From: Gammaproteobacteria bacterium
GTDB lineage: Bacteria; Pseudomonadota; Gammaproteobacteria; 21-64-14
Reading direction: 5' to 3'
Assembly: GCA_027013145.1 (NCBI GenBank)
Contig: JALUXX010000005.1
Span: 45,804-109,803 of the forward strand
DNA length: 64,000 nt
Both the position numbers and the translations under genes were made by a program. Below, in pieces: positions 37,365 to 46,232 of this stretch; position 1 is the first letter of the stretch, and the number at the start of each line of letters is the position of its first letter. The notes under the pieces are model-generated. The model did no database searches. It saw only the letters and a list, made by a program, of their open reading frames with translations, and had not been told where the DNA came from.

Positions 37365-37928
37365 ATCGAACCCGCCCGTCTCGCCCGGATCCCGCGGCTG
37401 CCCGCCGCCCTCCTGCTGGCGGCGGCGTGCACACTGCTGGGGTGGCAGGTCTACCGGCAATGGTCCGGCGGCGACGACTTCCCGCGGATCGTCGCACACG
37501 CCGACGCGGGCCCGTACCGGCTGCTGGTGGGGACGATCCCCGACACCCTCACCACCCGTCCCGGCCATATCGCGGTCGACGTGCGCGCGGCGCACAGCGG
37601 CCGCGGGATCGAACACGCCGATGTGGAGATCGCGGCCGCCGGGCCGCGCGGGCGGCGTCTGGGGCCCGTACGCGCCCGCGACGGCGGCATGGACCGCCAG
37701 TATTACGATGCGCGGGTCCGGTTTCCCGTCACCGGTCCCTGGACGTTGCGGGTCCGGGTCGACGGCGCGGCGGGACCTGGTACCGCCGCGGTCCCGCTCG
37801 CGGTGGCGCCGGCGACGATCCCGTGGGGGCTGATCCTGCGCTGGCTGATCCCCTCGGCCCTGCTCCTCGCCGCCATCGGCTGGACCCGCCGCGAGCGCCG
37901 GCGAACGGCGGCCTCGGCCCGACCGTGA
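37365..37928 (+). CDS. FixH/YtkA-like single-span periplasmic protein with no canonical start codon
   Basis: About 187 residues: an N-terminal hydrophobic segment (LPAALLLAAACTLLGW), a periplasmic beta-rich domain of FixH/YtkA-like character (YRLLVGTIPDTLTTRPGHIA, then YYDARVRFPVTGPWTLRVRV), and a C-terminal membrane helix (LILRWLIPSALLLAAIGW). Between the upstream region and the domain there is no in-frame ATG, GTG or TTG after an ATG at 37157. A strong GGAGG (37351-37355) stands 9 bp before ATC at 37365, which I use as the start; ATT 37356 is the other option. It overlaps ctaG by four bases and may help assemble a copper oxidase. Confidence 0.65.
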   Translation: MEPARLARIPRLPAALLLAAACTLLGWQVYRQWSGGDDFPRIVAHADAGPYRLLVGTIPDTLTTRPGHIAVDVRAAHSGRGIEHADVEIAAAGPRGRRLGPVRARDGGMDRQYYDARVRFPVTGPWTLRVRVDGAAGPGTAAVPLAVAPATIPWGLILRWLIPSALLLAAIGWTRRERRRTAASARP

Positions 37929-38914
37929 GCCGCCGGCTGCGACGGCTCGCCCGGTGCGGCGTACGCTCGCTGCTCCTGCTCCTGACGGCGGGGACGGCGC
38001 CCGCCTATGCGCACGGCTGGATCTTCCCGCACGAGCCGGTCTGGGCCCTGTGGGAGATCACCCCCGAGGTCACGTTGCCCGCGCTCCTCGTCGCGGGGCT
38101 CTACTGGAGCGGCGTGCGCACGCGGCGCCGGCGCGGCCGCCCCACCGGGCGCTGGCGCCAGGCGGCGTTCTACACCGGCCTGGGCTCGATCTATCTCGCG
38201 CTCCAGGGGCCCGTCGACCCGATGGCCGACCGCCTCTTCGTCGCCCATCAGGTCGAGCACCTGCTGCTGCGCATGGTCGGGCCGATGCTGCTCGCGCTCG
38301 CGGCGCCGATTCCCGAACTGCTCGTCGGCTTCCCGCCGTGGGCGCGGCGCGCGATCGTGCGCCCGATCGTACGCAACCGCGCGGTGCGCGCCGTCTACGG
38401 CTTCTTCGTGCATCCCTTGGTGTCGACGCTGGTGTTCGTGGCCGCGCTCTACGTATGGCAGGTCCCGCGCTACCACGACCTCGCGATCCTGGACGATCCG
38501 ATCCACGACCTGATGCACTTCACCATGCTCTGGAGCGGGCTGTTCTTCTTCTGGATGCTCCTCGACCCGCGCCCGCGCAGCGCGGCCCGCGTTTCCTACG
38601 GGTTGCGCTACGTCCTGCTGATATTCAGCATGCTGACGACGATCGGTCTCGGGGCCCTGCTGACCTTCAAGCGGGCGGAATGGTATCCGGCCTATGACCT
38701 GTGGGGGCGGCTGTGGGGCGTCGCGCCCGCGGTGGACGAGAGCTGGGGCGGCCTCGTGATCTGGATCCCCGGTGCGATGATGGGCGTGATCGCGGGCCTG
38801 ATCATGCTCGGCCGGCTCCTTACCCTCGAGCGGACGGCACCGCGCCGCGGCGCCCGCCCCGATTGGGACGCCGCCGCGCCCCCGCAGGACGCCTCTCAGA
38901 GCGTGATCACCTGA
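37925..38914 (+). CDS. ctaG: Cytochrome c oxidase assembly factor CtaG (caa3 type)
   Basis: A 329-residue polytopic protein of the CtaG_caa3 family with about seven membrane helices. Conserved histidine motifs include AHQVEHLLLRMVGP and DPIHDLMHFTMLWSGLFFFW. The family supports copper insertion in caa3/aa3 oxidases. GTG 37925 overlaps the FixH-like stop. The final 19 bp overlap the convergent DsrE-like gene. No oxidase subunit genes are in the window. Confidence 0.88.
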   Translation: MSRRLRRLARCGVRSLLLLLTAGTAPAYAHGWIFPHEPVWALWEITPEVTLPALLVAGLYWSGVRTRRRRGRPTGRWRQAAFYTGLGSIYLALQGPVDPMADRLFVAHQVEHLLLRMVGPMLLALAAPIPELLVGFPPWARRAIVRPIVRNRAVRAVYGFFVHPLVSTLVFVAALYVWQVPRYHDLAILDDPIHDLMHFTMLWSGLFFFWMLLDPRPRSAARVSYGLRYVLLIFSMLTTIGLGALLTFKRAEWYPAYDLWGRLWGVAPAVDESWGGLVIWIPGAMMGVIAGLIMLGRLLTLERTAPRRGARPDWDAAAPPQDASQSVIT

Positions 38915-39234
38915 TCCGGCGGGTTCCCCGCGAGCGCGGCGTAGAGGTTCGGAAAGCAGCCGATGGTCGCGCCCTCGACCAGCTTCCCGGCGATGTCGCG
39001 CTCGTAGCAGCACTGATCACAGCCCATCAGCAGGATCCCCTTCGCGCGCGCCACGCGGGCGAGGCGCTCGCCGATGGGATCGCCCGCGACGAGCACATAG
39101 TTGTTGTCCTCGAAGAAGAACATCCCGACGACCTCGACGCCGTGGGCGTCCGCCTCGAGCTGGGGCAGGATCATCTTGCCGAGCTTGTAGGAGACGGTAT
39201 GGCCCTGGGTCGAAAAGATATAGGCGACTTTCAT
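38896..39234 (-). CDS. DsrE/DsrF-family small protein
   Basis: A 112-residue protein of the DsrE fold, beginning MKVAYIFSTQGHTVSYKLGKM. It carries a cluster of cysteines in LLMGCDQCCYERDIAG (about residues 70-85) and another in GATIGCFPNLYA. DsrE relatives are sulfur-transfer proteins, and the two cysteine positions suit persulfide or metal binding. It stands 51 bp upstream of purC's stop codon in the same direction. Exact role unknown; DsrE-related proteins of this type are found in sulfur metabolism. Confidence 0.75.
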   Translation of the reverse strand: MKVAYIFSTQGHTVSYKLGKMILPQLEADAHGVEVVGMFFFEDNNYVLVAGDPIGERLARVARAKGILLMGCDQCCYERDIAGKLVEGATIGCFPNLYAALAGNPPDQVITL

Positions 39235-39285
39235 GCTCCGGATCCCTCACTGACAGTGCGTTGAAAAAGCCCGAACCGAAATCGG

Positions 39286-40170
39286 CTACCCGATCAGGCG
39301 CCGCTCGGCCTCGCGGTACTTCTCGGCCGTGCGCCGGATCACCTCGGCCGGCAGCCGCGGCCCGGGGGCGGTCTTGTCCCAGTCGAGCGTCTCGAGGTAG
39401 TCGCGTACGTACTGCTTGTCGAAGCTCGGCGGGCTGATCCCGGTGCGGTACTGGTCGGCGGGCCAGAAGCGCGAGGAATCGGGGGTGAGGACCTCGTCCA
39501 TCAGCGTGAGCCGCCCGTCGGCGTCGAGGCCGAACTCGAACTTGGTGTCGGCGATGAGGATACCGCGCGCGCGCGCGTACTCCGCCGCCTCGCGGTAGAT
39601 GCGCAGGCTGACCTCGCGCACCTGCCCGGCGAGGTCCGCCCCGAGCAGCGCCGCGGTGCGCTCGAAGTCGATGTTCTCGTCGTGCGCCCCGATCGCCGCC
39701 TTCGTCGACGGCGTGAAGATGGGCTCGGGCAGGCGCTCGGCCTGGCGCAGGCCGGGGGGGAGCGCGATGCCGCAGACCGCCCCGGTGCGCCGGTAGTCCT
39801 TCCAGCCGGAGCCGATCAGGTAGCCGCGCACGATCGCCTCCACCGGCAGCGGTTCGAGCCGGCGCACCACCACCGCGCGACCCTCGAGCGCGGCGCGCTG
39901 CGCCGCGTCGGGCACCACCTCGGCGAGCGGCGTTCCGGTCAGATGATTGCCGATCCGATCGCGCGTGCGCCGGAACCAGAAATTCGAGACCGCAGTCAGG
40001 ACACGCCCTTTGCCCGGGATCGGATCCGGCAGGACCACGTCGAACGCCGAGAGGCGGTCCGTGGTGACGATCAGCAGCCGGTCGTCGCCGGCATCGTAGA
40101 TGTCGCGCACCTTCCCGCGATGTACCAGGGTAAGACCCGCGAGGTCGGTCTCGAACAGCGCATCCCCCAT
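39286..40170 (-). CDS. purC: Phosphoribosylaminoimidazole-succinocarboxamide synthase
   Basis: A 294-residue SAICAR synthetase of the longer, yeast-Ade1-like type (about 300 residues; E. coli PurC is 237). Motifs: [56 protein letters not shown], and [10 protein letters not shown] / [14 protein letters not shown]. It joins CAIR and aspartate in purine synthesis. ATG 40170 has GGGAGG at 6 bp. It follows cbbO by 70 bp and may be read through from the cbb operon. Confidence 0.97.
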   Translation of the reverse strand: MGDALFETDLAGLTLVHRGKVRDIYDAGDDRLLIVTTDRLSAFDVVLPDPIPGKGRVLTAVSNFWFRRTRDRIGNHLTGTPLAEVVPDAAQRAALEGRAVVVRRLEPLPVEAIVRGYLIGSGWKDYRRTGAVCGIALPPGLRQAERLPEPIFTPSTKAAIGAHDENIDFERTAALLGADLAGQVREVSLRIYREAAEYARARGILIADTKFEFGLDADGRLTLMDEVLTPDSSRFWPADQYRTGISPPSFDKQYVRDYLETLDWDKTAPGPRLPAEVIRRTAEKYREAERRLIG

Positions 40171-40240
40171 GACCTGCCTCCCGATCCACACCGTCGGCCC
40201 GTAGGACGGGGCCCGCCCCGCCGCCGACGCCTCCCCCGCG

Positions 40241-42586
40241 CTAGCGCGTCAGACCGACGAACACCGCGGGCAGGCGCTCGGGCAGGCGCTGGACGTGATC
40301 GACGACGCTGTAGCCGCGCGGGCCGAAGATGCGCGGGACGTACTCGTCGGCGTGGCTGTCCAGCGTCAGACAATAGGTGGAAATCCCGCGTGCCGCCAGC
40401 TCCTCGACCGCCTTGCGCGTATCATGGCGCAGGTACTGCGGGTCGCGCACGTCGATGTCGGCGGGCTCGCCGTCGCTGACCAGGAGCAGCAGCTTCTTGC
40501 GCTCGGCGCGGCGCGCGAGGAAACCCGCGGCGTGGCGCATCGCCGCGCCCATCCGCGTCGAGAGTCCCCCGTGCATCCCGGCCAGGCGCGCCTTGGCCTT
40601 CTCGTCGTAGGGTTGCTCGAAGTCCTTGAAGCGGTAGTACTGCACGTCGTGGCGCCCGTCCGAGGCGAAGCCGTGGACGGCGAACGGGTCGCCGATGCCG
40701 TCGATCGCCCACGCCAGCAGGGCCGTCGCCTCGCGCGCCAGATCCACGACCGGGCGGTCGCTGTCGCCGAGGGGCTCGTTGGTCGACTCGGACAGGTCGA
40801 GGAGCACGAGGACGGCGAGGTCGCGCGTCTTGCGCAGATGGCGCACGTGGATGCGGGTGTCGGGGCTGCGGCCCATGCGCAGGTCGATCATCGCGCGGAT
40901 CGCCGCCTCGAGGTCGATGTCGTCCCCGCTCTCCTGCCGGCGCAGGCGCACCACGCCCTCGGGCTGGAGGGCGTCGATGACGTGCCGGATCCGCGAGGCG
41001 AGCGGCTTGTACGTCTCGAGCACCCCGTCGATCCGGGCCGGATCGCCGCGCGGCTGGCGCTTCTCCAGCACCGTCGCCCAGTCGGGGCGATGGAGCTGGA
41101 TCTGGTAGTCCCACTCGGGGTAATGATACGGGCGGCTGACCGGCTCGCGCCCTTCCAGGCGGTTGAGGCTCACCCCTTCGGGGTCGCCGTCGCGGAAGAA
41201 TTCCGTCTCCAGGGTCCAGATCTCCTGCGCGTCGTCGCCGGCCAGCTCGCAGTCGACCTCGTTGGCCATCTCGACGGCGGAGACGGTGCGCCGCACCTGG
41301 CGCCCGCTCGCCGGCACGTATTCCACGCCCTCGTCCCAGACGTTCTCGGCGAAGGACCAGATGAACCGGTTGTCGTCGCGGTAGGGGATGGCGACGGACT
41401 CGAGGACGCGCAGGCCCGGAATGGGATGGCGCTCCCCGAGCCGGTTGGCGAAGGTCACGCCGAGATCCCAGCTCAAGGCGTTGTCGCGCGGGCGCGCGGC
41501 GAACTCCGTACGGAAGGCCGCGGCGGCCTCGCGCACCCACGGGTCGGGGTCCTCGTAGCCGGGGTCGAGCAGCGCGTGCGCGCAACGCTCGATCAGCGCC
41601 ACGACCGGGTCGGTGGGGCAGCTCACCTCGCGCAGCTTCGCGTGGAACGAGATCCACAACGGGCCCAGGCCCGGGAACTCGCGCACCGCCAGTTGTTCGA
41701 TACGCGCGTCCTCGAACAGGCCGACGAGGGCCATCTGCACGGGGGTCAGCGCCTCGGCCTCGATCGGCCGCTCGGTATAGGCGAGGTGCGCCGCCGCGTG
41801 CGCCGCGGCGGCGCGGTACAGCAGCGCACCCGGGATCCCGGCGTAGTCGTCGTAGGCGTCGGGCAGGTGGATGACTCGGTGCTCGATAAAGGGCTTATAG
41901 CCCTCGCGGGTCTCGTAGTCGCCCGCGGTGGGCCGCAGGAAGAAATCGCGGCCCCACAACGCGCGCAGGTAGAAGTTCAGCCGCCGCTGCTGATCCACGA
42001 ACAGCGTCCCACGCCGCTCCTGCTGCAGCACCGCCAGGCTGTCGCTGGATTCGAGGGCGAAATACGCCGCCTGGGCGGCGAAGTCGCGCCCGTGCGCCTG
42101 CGCGCCCCAGTTCGCCCACCGCCGCAGCCCGCCCAGCGTGAGCTTGCCGAGCAACGCGTCGAGGTGTTCGAGCATCGGCCGCAGCCCGCGCGGGACCTTG
42201 GCGGAGAGATGATGAATGAGACCGAGGTAGCCGCGCAACAGCTCCGGGTCGGCGAAGCGCCGCGCCGCGATCGGCAGCGTCGCGAACAGGAGTGCGATCA
42301 CCTGCCCGCTCACCATCGAGGCGAGCTTCATCGCGGCGGTCACGACATCGGGGAGGACGTCCTCGCCCACGGCGTTGGCCACCGCCGGCATCGCTTCCAG
42401 ATAGGAGACGACCAGGTCGCTGCCGCGGCCCAGTTCGCACAGCGCGCGGGCCCCCTCGAGGTAGTTGCGCACCCCCTGCGGGGACATCACCCGGGCGGCC
42501 TCGGCGAAGCTGGCGTCGAAGGTGTCGCGCACCTCCGGTGCCGCCTTCTCCAGGAACGGCCGGTATTGCTCGAGGTCGATGCTCAT
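40241..42586 (-). CDS. cbbO: CbbO, VWA-domain RuBisCO activase subunit
   Basis: A 781-residue protein with a C-terminal von Willebrand A domain (from about residue 580), its metal site at [14 protein letters not shown], and [10 protein letters not shown] later. In sulfur and hydrogen oxidisers CbbQ and CbbO form the Q2O-type activase that removes inhibitory sugar phosphates from form I RuBisCO. The cytochrome c gene stands between cbbQ and cbbO. ATG 42586 begins [19 protein letters not shown]; the open frame above it is not used. Confidence 0.94.
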   Translation of the reverse strand: MSIDLEQYRPFLEKAAPEVRDTFDASFAEAARVMSPQGVRNYLEGARALCELGRGSDLVVSYLEAMPAVANAVGEDVLPDVVTAAMKLASMVSGQVIALLFATLPIAARRFADPELLRGYLGLIHHLSAKVPRGLRPMLEHLDALLGKLTLGGLRRWANWGAQAHGRDFAAQAAYFALESSDSLAVLQQERRGTLFVDQQRRLNFYLRALWGRDFFLRPTAGDYETREGYKPFIEHRVIHLPDAYDDYAGIPGALLYRAAAAHAAAHLAYTERPIEAEALTPVQMALVGLFEDARIEQLAVREFPGLGPLWISFHAKLREVSCPTDPVVALIERCAHALLDPGYEDPDPWVREAAAAFRTEFAARPRDNALSWDLGVTFANRLGERHPIPGLRVLESVAIPYRDDNRFIWSFAENVWDEGVEYVPASGRQVRRTVSAVEMANEVDCELAGDDAQEIWTLETEFFRDGDPEGVSLNRLEGREPVSRPYHYPEWDYQIQLHRPDWATVLEKRQPRGDPARIDGVLETYKPLASRIRHVIDALQPEGVVRLRRQESGDDIDLEAAIRAMIDLRMGRSPDTRIHVRHLRKTRDLAVLVLLDLSESTNEPLGDSDRPVVDLAREATALLAWAIDGIGDPFAVHGFASDGRHDVQYYRFKDFEQPYDEKAKARLAGMHGGLSTRMGAAMRHAAGFLARRAERKKLLLLVSDGEPADIDVRDPQYLRHDTRKAVEELAARGISTYCLTLDSHADEYVPRIFGPRGYSVVDHVQRLPERLPAVFVGLTR

Positions 42587-42668
42587 GAAACCGCCGCCTT
42601 GCGCGCCCCGGACGCCCCGCGGCGGTGCGTGCCCCGGACCGGCGGACCCGGGCTCCGACGACAGGGGC

Positions 42669-42697
42669 GACGGTGCCGCCCCCGGGGCGGCACCGTC
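42669..42697 (-). other. Intercistronic hairpin between cytochrome c and cbbO
   Basis: Perfect 14-bp inverted repeat (GACGGTGCCGCCCC, 42669-42682; GGGGCGGCACCGTC, 42684-42697) immediately after the cytochrome stop. No T tract follows, so it is more likely an attenuator or mRNA protector than a full terminator. Confidence 0.55.
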
Positions 42698-42713
42698 CAC
42701 CGGCCGGTTGCGA

Positions 42714-43076
42714 CTACTTGGTGTCGAGATCCAGGATCATCTCGGCGAGCTTCTTGGCCTGCGCCGGCGTGGCCTGGCCCGGGGGCATCGGGACCGAGCC
42801 CCAGGTTCCCGATCCGCCGTTGGCGATGCGCTTGGTCAGCAGCGCGAGCGCACCCTTCTGGCCATGGTACTTCTTCGCGACGGCGATCCACGCCGGCCCG
42901 ACCACCTGGTGCCCGATGGCATGACAGCCCATGCACGAGAGTCCGTTCGACTCCACGTAGGACTTGATCTTGGCGGCATCGGCCTTGTTCACGCCAGCCA
43001 AAGCCGCGGGCTGGGCGACGGCGGCGAGGGCGATTGCGCCGGCCGCAGCGGTAAGAATCGTACGAAACCTGCTCAT
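42714..43076 (-). CDS. Monohaem c-type cytochrome within the cbb operon
   Basis: A 120-residue secreted cytochrome c. Signal peptide SRFRTILTAAAGAIALAAVA with cleavage near residue 27; haem motif Cys48-Cys51-His52 (CMGCH); a likely distal methionine in SVPMPPGQ (about residue 95). The fold suits the cytochrome c5/class I type, for electron transfer in the periplasm. GGAGG lies 7 bp upstream of ATG 43076. It is in line with cbbQ and cbbO, with a 160-bp leader of its own, so it may also have its own promoter. Confidence 0.9.
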   Translation of the reverse strand: MSRFRTILTAAAGAIALAAVAQPAALAGVNKADAAKIKSYVESNGLSCMGCHAIGHQVVGPAWIAVAKKYHGQKGALALLTKRIANGGSGTWGSVPMPPGQATPAQAKKLAEMILDLDTK

Positions 43077-43201
43077 GGTATGTCCTCCGATCGAGTGGAT
43101 TGCTCCGTTCAACGACATCAGACCAGCCCGTGCCGGCGGCACAAGCACCGCCGCACCGACAACAAGCGGGGTATGATAGCAGCCCCCGCGCGCGGAGGAA
43201 T

Positions 43202-43215
43202 TTGGCCGGGATCAA
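43202..43215. promoter_or_regulatory. Weak FNR-box-like site upstream of the cbb cytochrome gene
   Basis: TTGGC-CGGG-ATCAA resembles the FNR consensus TTGAT-N4-ATCAA: the right half is perfect, the left half has two changes. It lies 126 bp before the cytochrome start, just after the cbbQ stop. By itself the match is weak; it is listed because an FNR-family regulator is encoded at 61.6 kb. Confidence 0.25.
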
Positions 43216-43236
43216 TTTCGACCCGCGCGGGCGCGC

Positions 43237-44037
43237 TCAGAAGTAGGTCCCGACGGCGGCGTCCAGGGTGTCGCGCATATCGGGGTCGTCGGTGATGGGG
43301 CGTACCAGGGTCATGCGGCAGGCGGCCCGGGGCTCGATCCCCTTGGCGATCAGCTGACCCGCGTAGACCAGCAGCCGGGTGGAAATTCCCTCGTCCAGAC
43401 CATGGCCTTTGAGGTTGCGGGCCCGATGGGCGATCGCCACCAGCTTTGCGGCCAGATCCGCCTCGATCCCGGTCTCGTGGCAGACGATCTCGGCCTCGAT
43501 CTCCGCGGGCGGATACTCGAAGTCCAGGGCGCCGAAGCGCTGCTTGGTCGACTGCTTGAGGTCCTTCATCAGGCTCTGGTAGCCGGGGTTGTAGGAGATC
43601 ACGATCTGGAAGTCCGGGTGCGCGGCCACCACTTCGCCCTTTTTCTCCAGCGGCAGCGTGCGCCGGTGGTCGGTGAGCGGGTGGATCACCACGGTGGTGT
43701 CCTGGCGCGCCTCGACGATCTCGTCCAGGTAGCAGATCGCCCCGATGCGCGCGGCGACCGTCAGCGGACCGTCCTGCCAGCGCGTACCGTCGGCGTCGAG
43801 CAGGTAGCGCCCGACGAGGTCCGAGGCCGTCATGTCCTCGTTGCAGGCCACCGTGATGAGCGGTCGATCCAGTTTCCACGCCATGTACTCCACGAAGCGG
43901 GACTTTCCGCAACCCGTGGGCCCCTTGAGCATCACCGGCATGCGCGCGGCGTAGGCGGCCTCGTAGAGCGCGACCTCGTCGCCCAGCGCCCGGTAATAGG
44001 GCTCCTCGACTACGCGGTATTGTTTCACGTCGGACAT
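43237..44037 (-). CDS. cbbQ: CbbQ, AAA+ RuBisCO activase subunit
   Basis: A 266-residue MoxR-type AAA+ ATPase of the CbbQ/NirQ/NorQ family. Walker A GPTGCGKS is at residues 39-46; Walker B is AICYLDEIVEAR; the sensor-like region is QIVISYNPGYQ. It forms hexamers that work with CbbO to reactivate RuBisCO. The position after cbbS separates it from norQ. ATG 44037 follows AGGAA at 6 bp. Confidence 0.94.
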   Translation of the reverse strand: MSDVKQYRVVEEPYYRALGDEVALYEAAYAARMPVMLKGPTGCGKSRFVEYMAWKLDRPLITVACNEDMTASDLVGRYLLDADGTRWQDGPLTVAARIGAICYLDEIVEARQDTTVVIHPLTDHRRTLPLEKKGEVVAAHPDFQIVISYNPGYQSLMKDLKQSTKQRFGALDFEYPPAEIEAEIVCHETGIEADLAAKLVAIAHRARNLKGHGLDEGISTRLLVYAGQLIAKGIEPRAACRMTLVRPITDDPDMRDTLDAAVGTYF

Positions 44038-44101
44038 GAACGGTTCCTGAACGGACGGAAGGACGGGGGTGTCGCGGCGCCACACCGGATCCGCGTGGAA
44101 G

Positions 44102-44138
44102 CGGCCCCTGCCGCGCGGTCACCGCGCCGCAGGGGCCG
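44102..44138 (-). other. Intercistronic hairpin between cbbS and cbbQ
   Basis: A two-step stem: CGGCCCCTGC (44102-44111) with GCAGGGGCCG (44129-44138), then a C-C mismatch, then GCGCGGT (44113-44119) with ACCGCGC (44121-44127). It lies just after the cbbS stop, with no T run. It probably stabilises the upstream cbbLS message or damps read-through into cbbQ. Confidence 0.6.
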
Positions 44139-44166
44139 TACCCCGGCGGGATCCGACCGCGCGCCG

Positions 44167-44526
44167 TCAGGCCTTGATCGGCCCGCGGTAGATCACCATC
44201 GCCGTGCCCTGGGACTGCTTGTAGTTGTCATAACCGACGAGGCGCACGTGGTGGGTGGGGTTGGCCTTGTGGCAGGCCTCAGCCTCGGCGAGGATGCGGT
44301 CGACGTCGGTCTCGCCGAACATCGGCAGCTTCCACATGTACCAGTAGTGGCCGGTGGCGTTCTCGGGCTCGGTGTGCTCGATCGCCGGGTTCCAGCCGCG
44401 CTTGACGATGTATTCCACCTGCTTGTGGATCTTCTTCTTGTCCAGCTCCGGCAGGTAGGAAAAGGTCTCGAACTTGCGGCTCGACGGATCGCTCAACCGC
44501 GACTTGTAATCCTGAAGTTCACTCAT
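44167..44526 (-). CDS. cbbS: RuBisCO small subunit, form I
   Basis: A 119-residue small subunit. It has [26 protein letters not shown] broken by the usual helix [29 protein letters not shown], and the strand [22 protein letters not shown]. Eight copies cap the CbbL octamer. GAGGAA precedes ATG 44526. It lies 73 bp after cbbL with a perfect hairpin between them. Confidence 0.98.
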   Translation of the reverse strand: MSELQDYKSRLSDPSSRKFETFSYLPELDKKKIHKQVEYIVKRGWNPAIEHTEPENATGHYWYMWKLPMFGETDVDRILAEAEACHKANPTHHVRLVGYDNYKQSQGTAMVIYRGPIKA

Positions 44527-44558
44527 CTCGAAGCTTCCTCGTCCAATCGTTCGGGGAT

Positions 44559-44593
44559 GCCGCCGGGCGCGCCGCAACGGCGCGCCCGGCGGC
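44559..44593 (-). other. Perfect 16-bp hairpin between cbbL and cbbS
   Basis: GCCGCCGGGCGCGCCG (44559-44574) and its exact complement (44578-44593) with a CAA loop, directly between the cbbL stop and the cbbS ribosome site. With no T tract it should act as an RNA stability or stoichiometry element for the cbbLS pair. Confidence 0.65.
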
Positions 44594-44599
44594 GCGGGA

Positions 44600-46021
44600 T
44601 CACTTGTGGGCGACGTCGAGTTTGTCGACGGTGTCGAACTCGAACTTGATCTCCTTCCAGGTCTCCATCGCCGCCTTCAGTTCCGGGCTGTGCTTGGCCG
44701 CCGCGGTGAGGATCTCCTTACCCTCCTTCTCGAGTTCCCGGCCCTCGTTGCGCGCCTCGACACAGGCCTCGAGCGCCACGCGGTTGGCCGCTGCGCCCGC
44801 GGCGTTGCCCCACGGGTGACCGAGCGTGCCGCCGCCGAACTGGAGCACCGAGTCGTCACCGAAGATCGTCACCAGCGCCGGCATGTGCCAGACATGGATG
44901 CCGCCCGAAGCCACCGGGAAGACGCCAGGCATCGAGCCCCAGTCCTGGTCGAAGAACAGGCCGCGGCTGCGGTCCTCCGGGATGAAGCGATCGCGCATGG
45001 TGTCGATCCAGCCGAGCGTGGCGGCGCGGTCGCCCTCGAGCTTGCCCACGACGGTGCCGGAGTGGAGGTGGTCGCCGCCCGAGAGGCGCAGGATCTTGGT
45101 GAGCACGCGGAAGTGGATGCCGTGCTTGGGGTGGCGGTCGAGGACCGCGTGCATGGCGCGGTGGATGTGCAGGAGCAGCCCGTTGTTCCGGCACCAGTCC
45201 GCCAGCCCGGTGTTGGCGCAGAACCCGCCGGTGATGTAGTCGTGCATGATGATGGGCATGCCGAGTTCCTTGGCGTACTCGGCGCGCTTATACATCTCCT
45301 CCGGCGTCGGCGCGGTCACGTTGCAGTAGTGGCCCTTGCGCTCGCCGGTCTCGGCCTGCGCCTTGTGGATGGCCTCGGCGACGAAGGCGAAGCGGTCGCG
45401 CCAGCGCATGAACGGCTGGGAGTTGACGTTCTCGTCGTCCTTGGTGAAGTCGAGACCGCCGCGCAGGCACTCGTAGACCGCGCGCCCGTAGTTCTTGGCC
45501 GACAGGCCGAGCTTGGGTTTGATGGTGCAGCCGAGCAACGGGCGGCCGTACTTGTTGAGCTTGTCGCGCTCGACCTGGATGCCGTTGGGCGGGCCGCCGC
45601 AGGTCTTCACGTAGGAGAGCGGGAAACGCACATCCTCCAGGCGCAGGTGGCGCAACGCCTTGAACCCGAACACGTTGCCCACCAGGGAGGTGAACACGTT
45701 GACCACCGAACCCTCCTCGAAGAGGTCGATGGGGTAGGCGATGAAGGCATAGAAGGATTCGTCGTCGCCGGGCACGTCCTCGATGCGGTACGCGCGCCCC
45801 TTGTAATAGTCGAGGTCGGTGAGCAGATCCGTCCACACTGTGGTCCAGGTCCCGGTCGAGGACTCGGCCGCGACCGCGGCGGCGGCCTCCTCACGCGGCA
45901 CCCCCGGCTGCGGCGTGACCTTGAAACACGCCAGGATGTCGGAGTCGGAGACGGGGTAGTCCGGCTCCCAGTAGGTCTCGCGGTACTCCTTCACGCCCGC
46001 CTGATAGGTCTTGGTCGACAT
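44600..46021 (-). CDS. cbbL: RuBisCO large subunit, form I (IA-like, non-carboxysomal context)
   Basis: A 473-residue large subunit of RuBisCO. It contains [20 protein letters not shown] (catalytic Lys), [17 protein letters not shown] (carbamylated lysine with the metal-binding Asp and Glu), [24 protein letters not shown] (loop 6 lysine) and [10 protein letters not shown]. It fixes CO2 on ribulose bisphosphate in the Calvin cycle. No csoS carboxysome genes follow; cbbQ and cbbO do, which is the IAq arrangement. GGAGG at 5 bp precedes ATG 46021. A CbbR-type promoter lies upstream. Confidence 0.98.
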   Translation of the reverse strand: MSTKTYQAGVKEYRETYWEPDYPVSDSDILACFKVTPQPGVPREEAAAAVAAESSTGTWTTVWTDLLTDLDYYKGRAYRIEDVPGDDESFYAFIAYPIDLFEEGSVVNVFTSLVGNVFGFKALRHLRLEDVRFPLSYVKTCGGPPNGIQVERDKLNKYGRPLLGCTIKPKLGLSAKNYGRAVYECLRGGLDFTKDDENVNSQPFMRWRDRFAFVAEAIHKAQAETGERKGHYCNVTAPTPEEMYKRAEYAKELGMPIIMHDYITGGFCANTGLADWCRNNGLLLHIHRAMHAVLDRHPKHGIHFRVLTKILRLSGGDHLHSGTVVGKLEGDRAATLGWIDTMRDRFIPEDRSRGLFFDQDWGSMPGVFPVASGGIHVWHMPALVTIFGDDSVLQFGGGTLGHPWGNAAGAAANRVALEACVEARNEGRELEKEGKEILTAAAKHSPELKAAMETWKEIKFEFDTVDKLDVAHK

Positions 46022-46148
46022 GGTGTCCTCCGTCTTCGAGAAGATGCGCGTCGGCGGCGCACGTCGGTCGCGCGCGCCGGGAAGCCGTGCGGCCGCCGAT
46101 GGGTCGGGCCGCGTTCCGAGGGGATCGTCGGGATCCCATGCCCGAGCA

Positions 46149-46176
46149 AGTATAGGCCTGCAATCCATAATGTAAA
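46149..46176 (-). promoter_or_regulatory. Sigma-70-type promoter of the cbb operon
   Basis: Read on the minus strand, TTTACA (46171-46176) and TATACT (46149-46154) are separated by 16 bp and stand about 128 bp upstream of the cbbL start. They sit in the one markedly AT-rich segment of the region. The CbbR palindrome is just upstream, at about -50, a normal place for a LysR-type activator. Confidence 0.65.
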
Positions 46177-46198
46177 CTCAATCTTTCTGATTATTTGC

Positions 46199-46214
46199 AT
46201 AAGTTTTTACTTAT
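46199..46214. promoter_or_regulatory. cbbR operator: Candidate CbbR operator
   Basis: ATAAGT-TTTT-ACTTAT is a perfect 16-bp palindrome in the divergent gap, 19 bp before the cbbR start. LysR-type regulators bind T-N11-A dyads of this kind; CbbR would activate cbbL from it and repress its own gene. A neighbouring TTATTTGCATAA (46191-46202) may extend the site. Confidence 0.6.
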
Positions 46215-46232
46215 CTTTATCATCTACGCACC

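Noticed and set aside
40295..42967. 890-residue open frame opposite cbbO
   Set aside because: Antisense shadow of cbbO; composition is that of a complementary GC-rich frame and no domain is visible.
44600..46021. Carboxysomal RuBisCO
   Set aside because: No csoS shell, CsoSCA or bacterioferritin genes follow cbbLS; cbbQ and cbbO do, indicating the soluble type.
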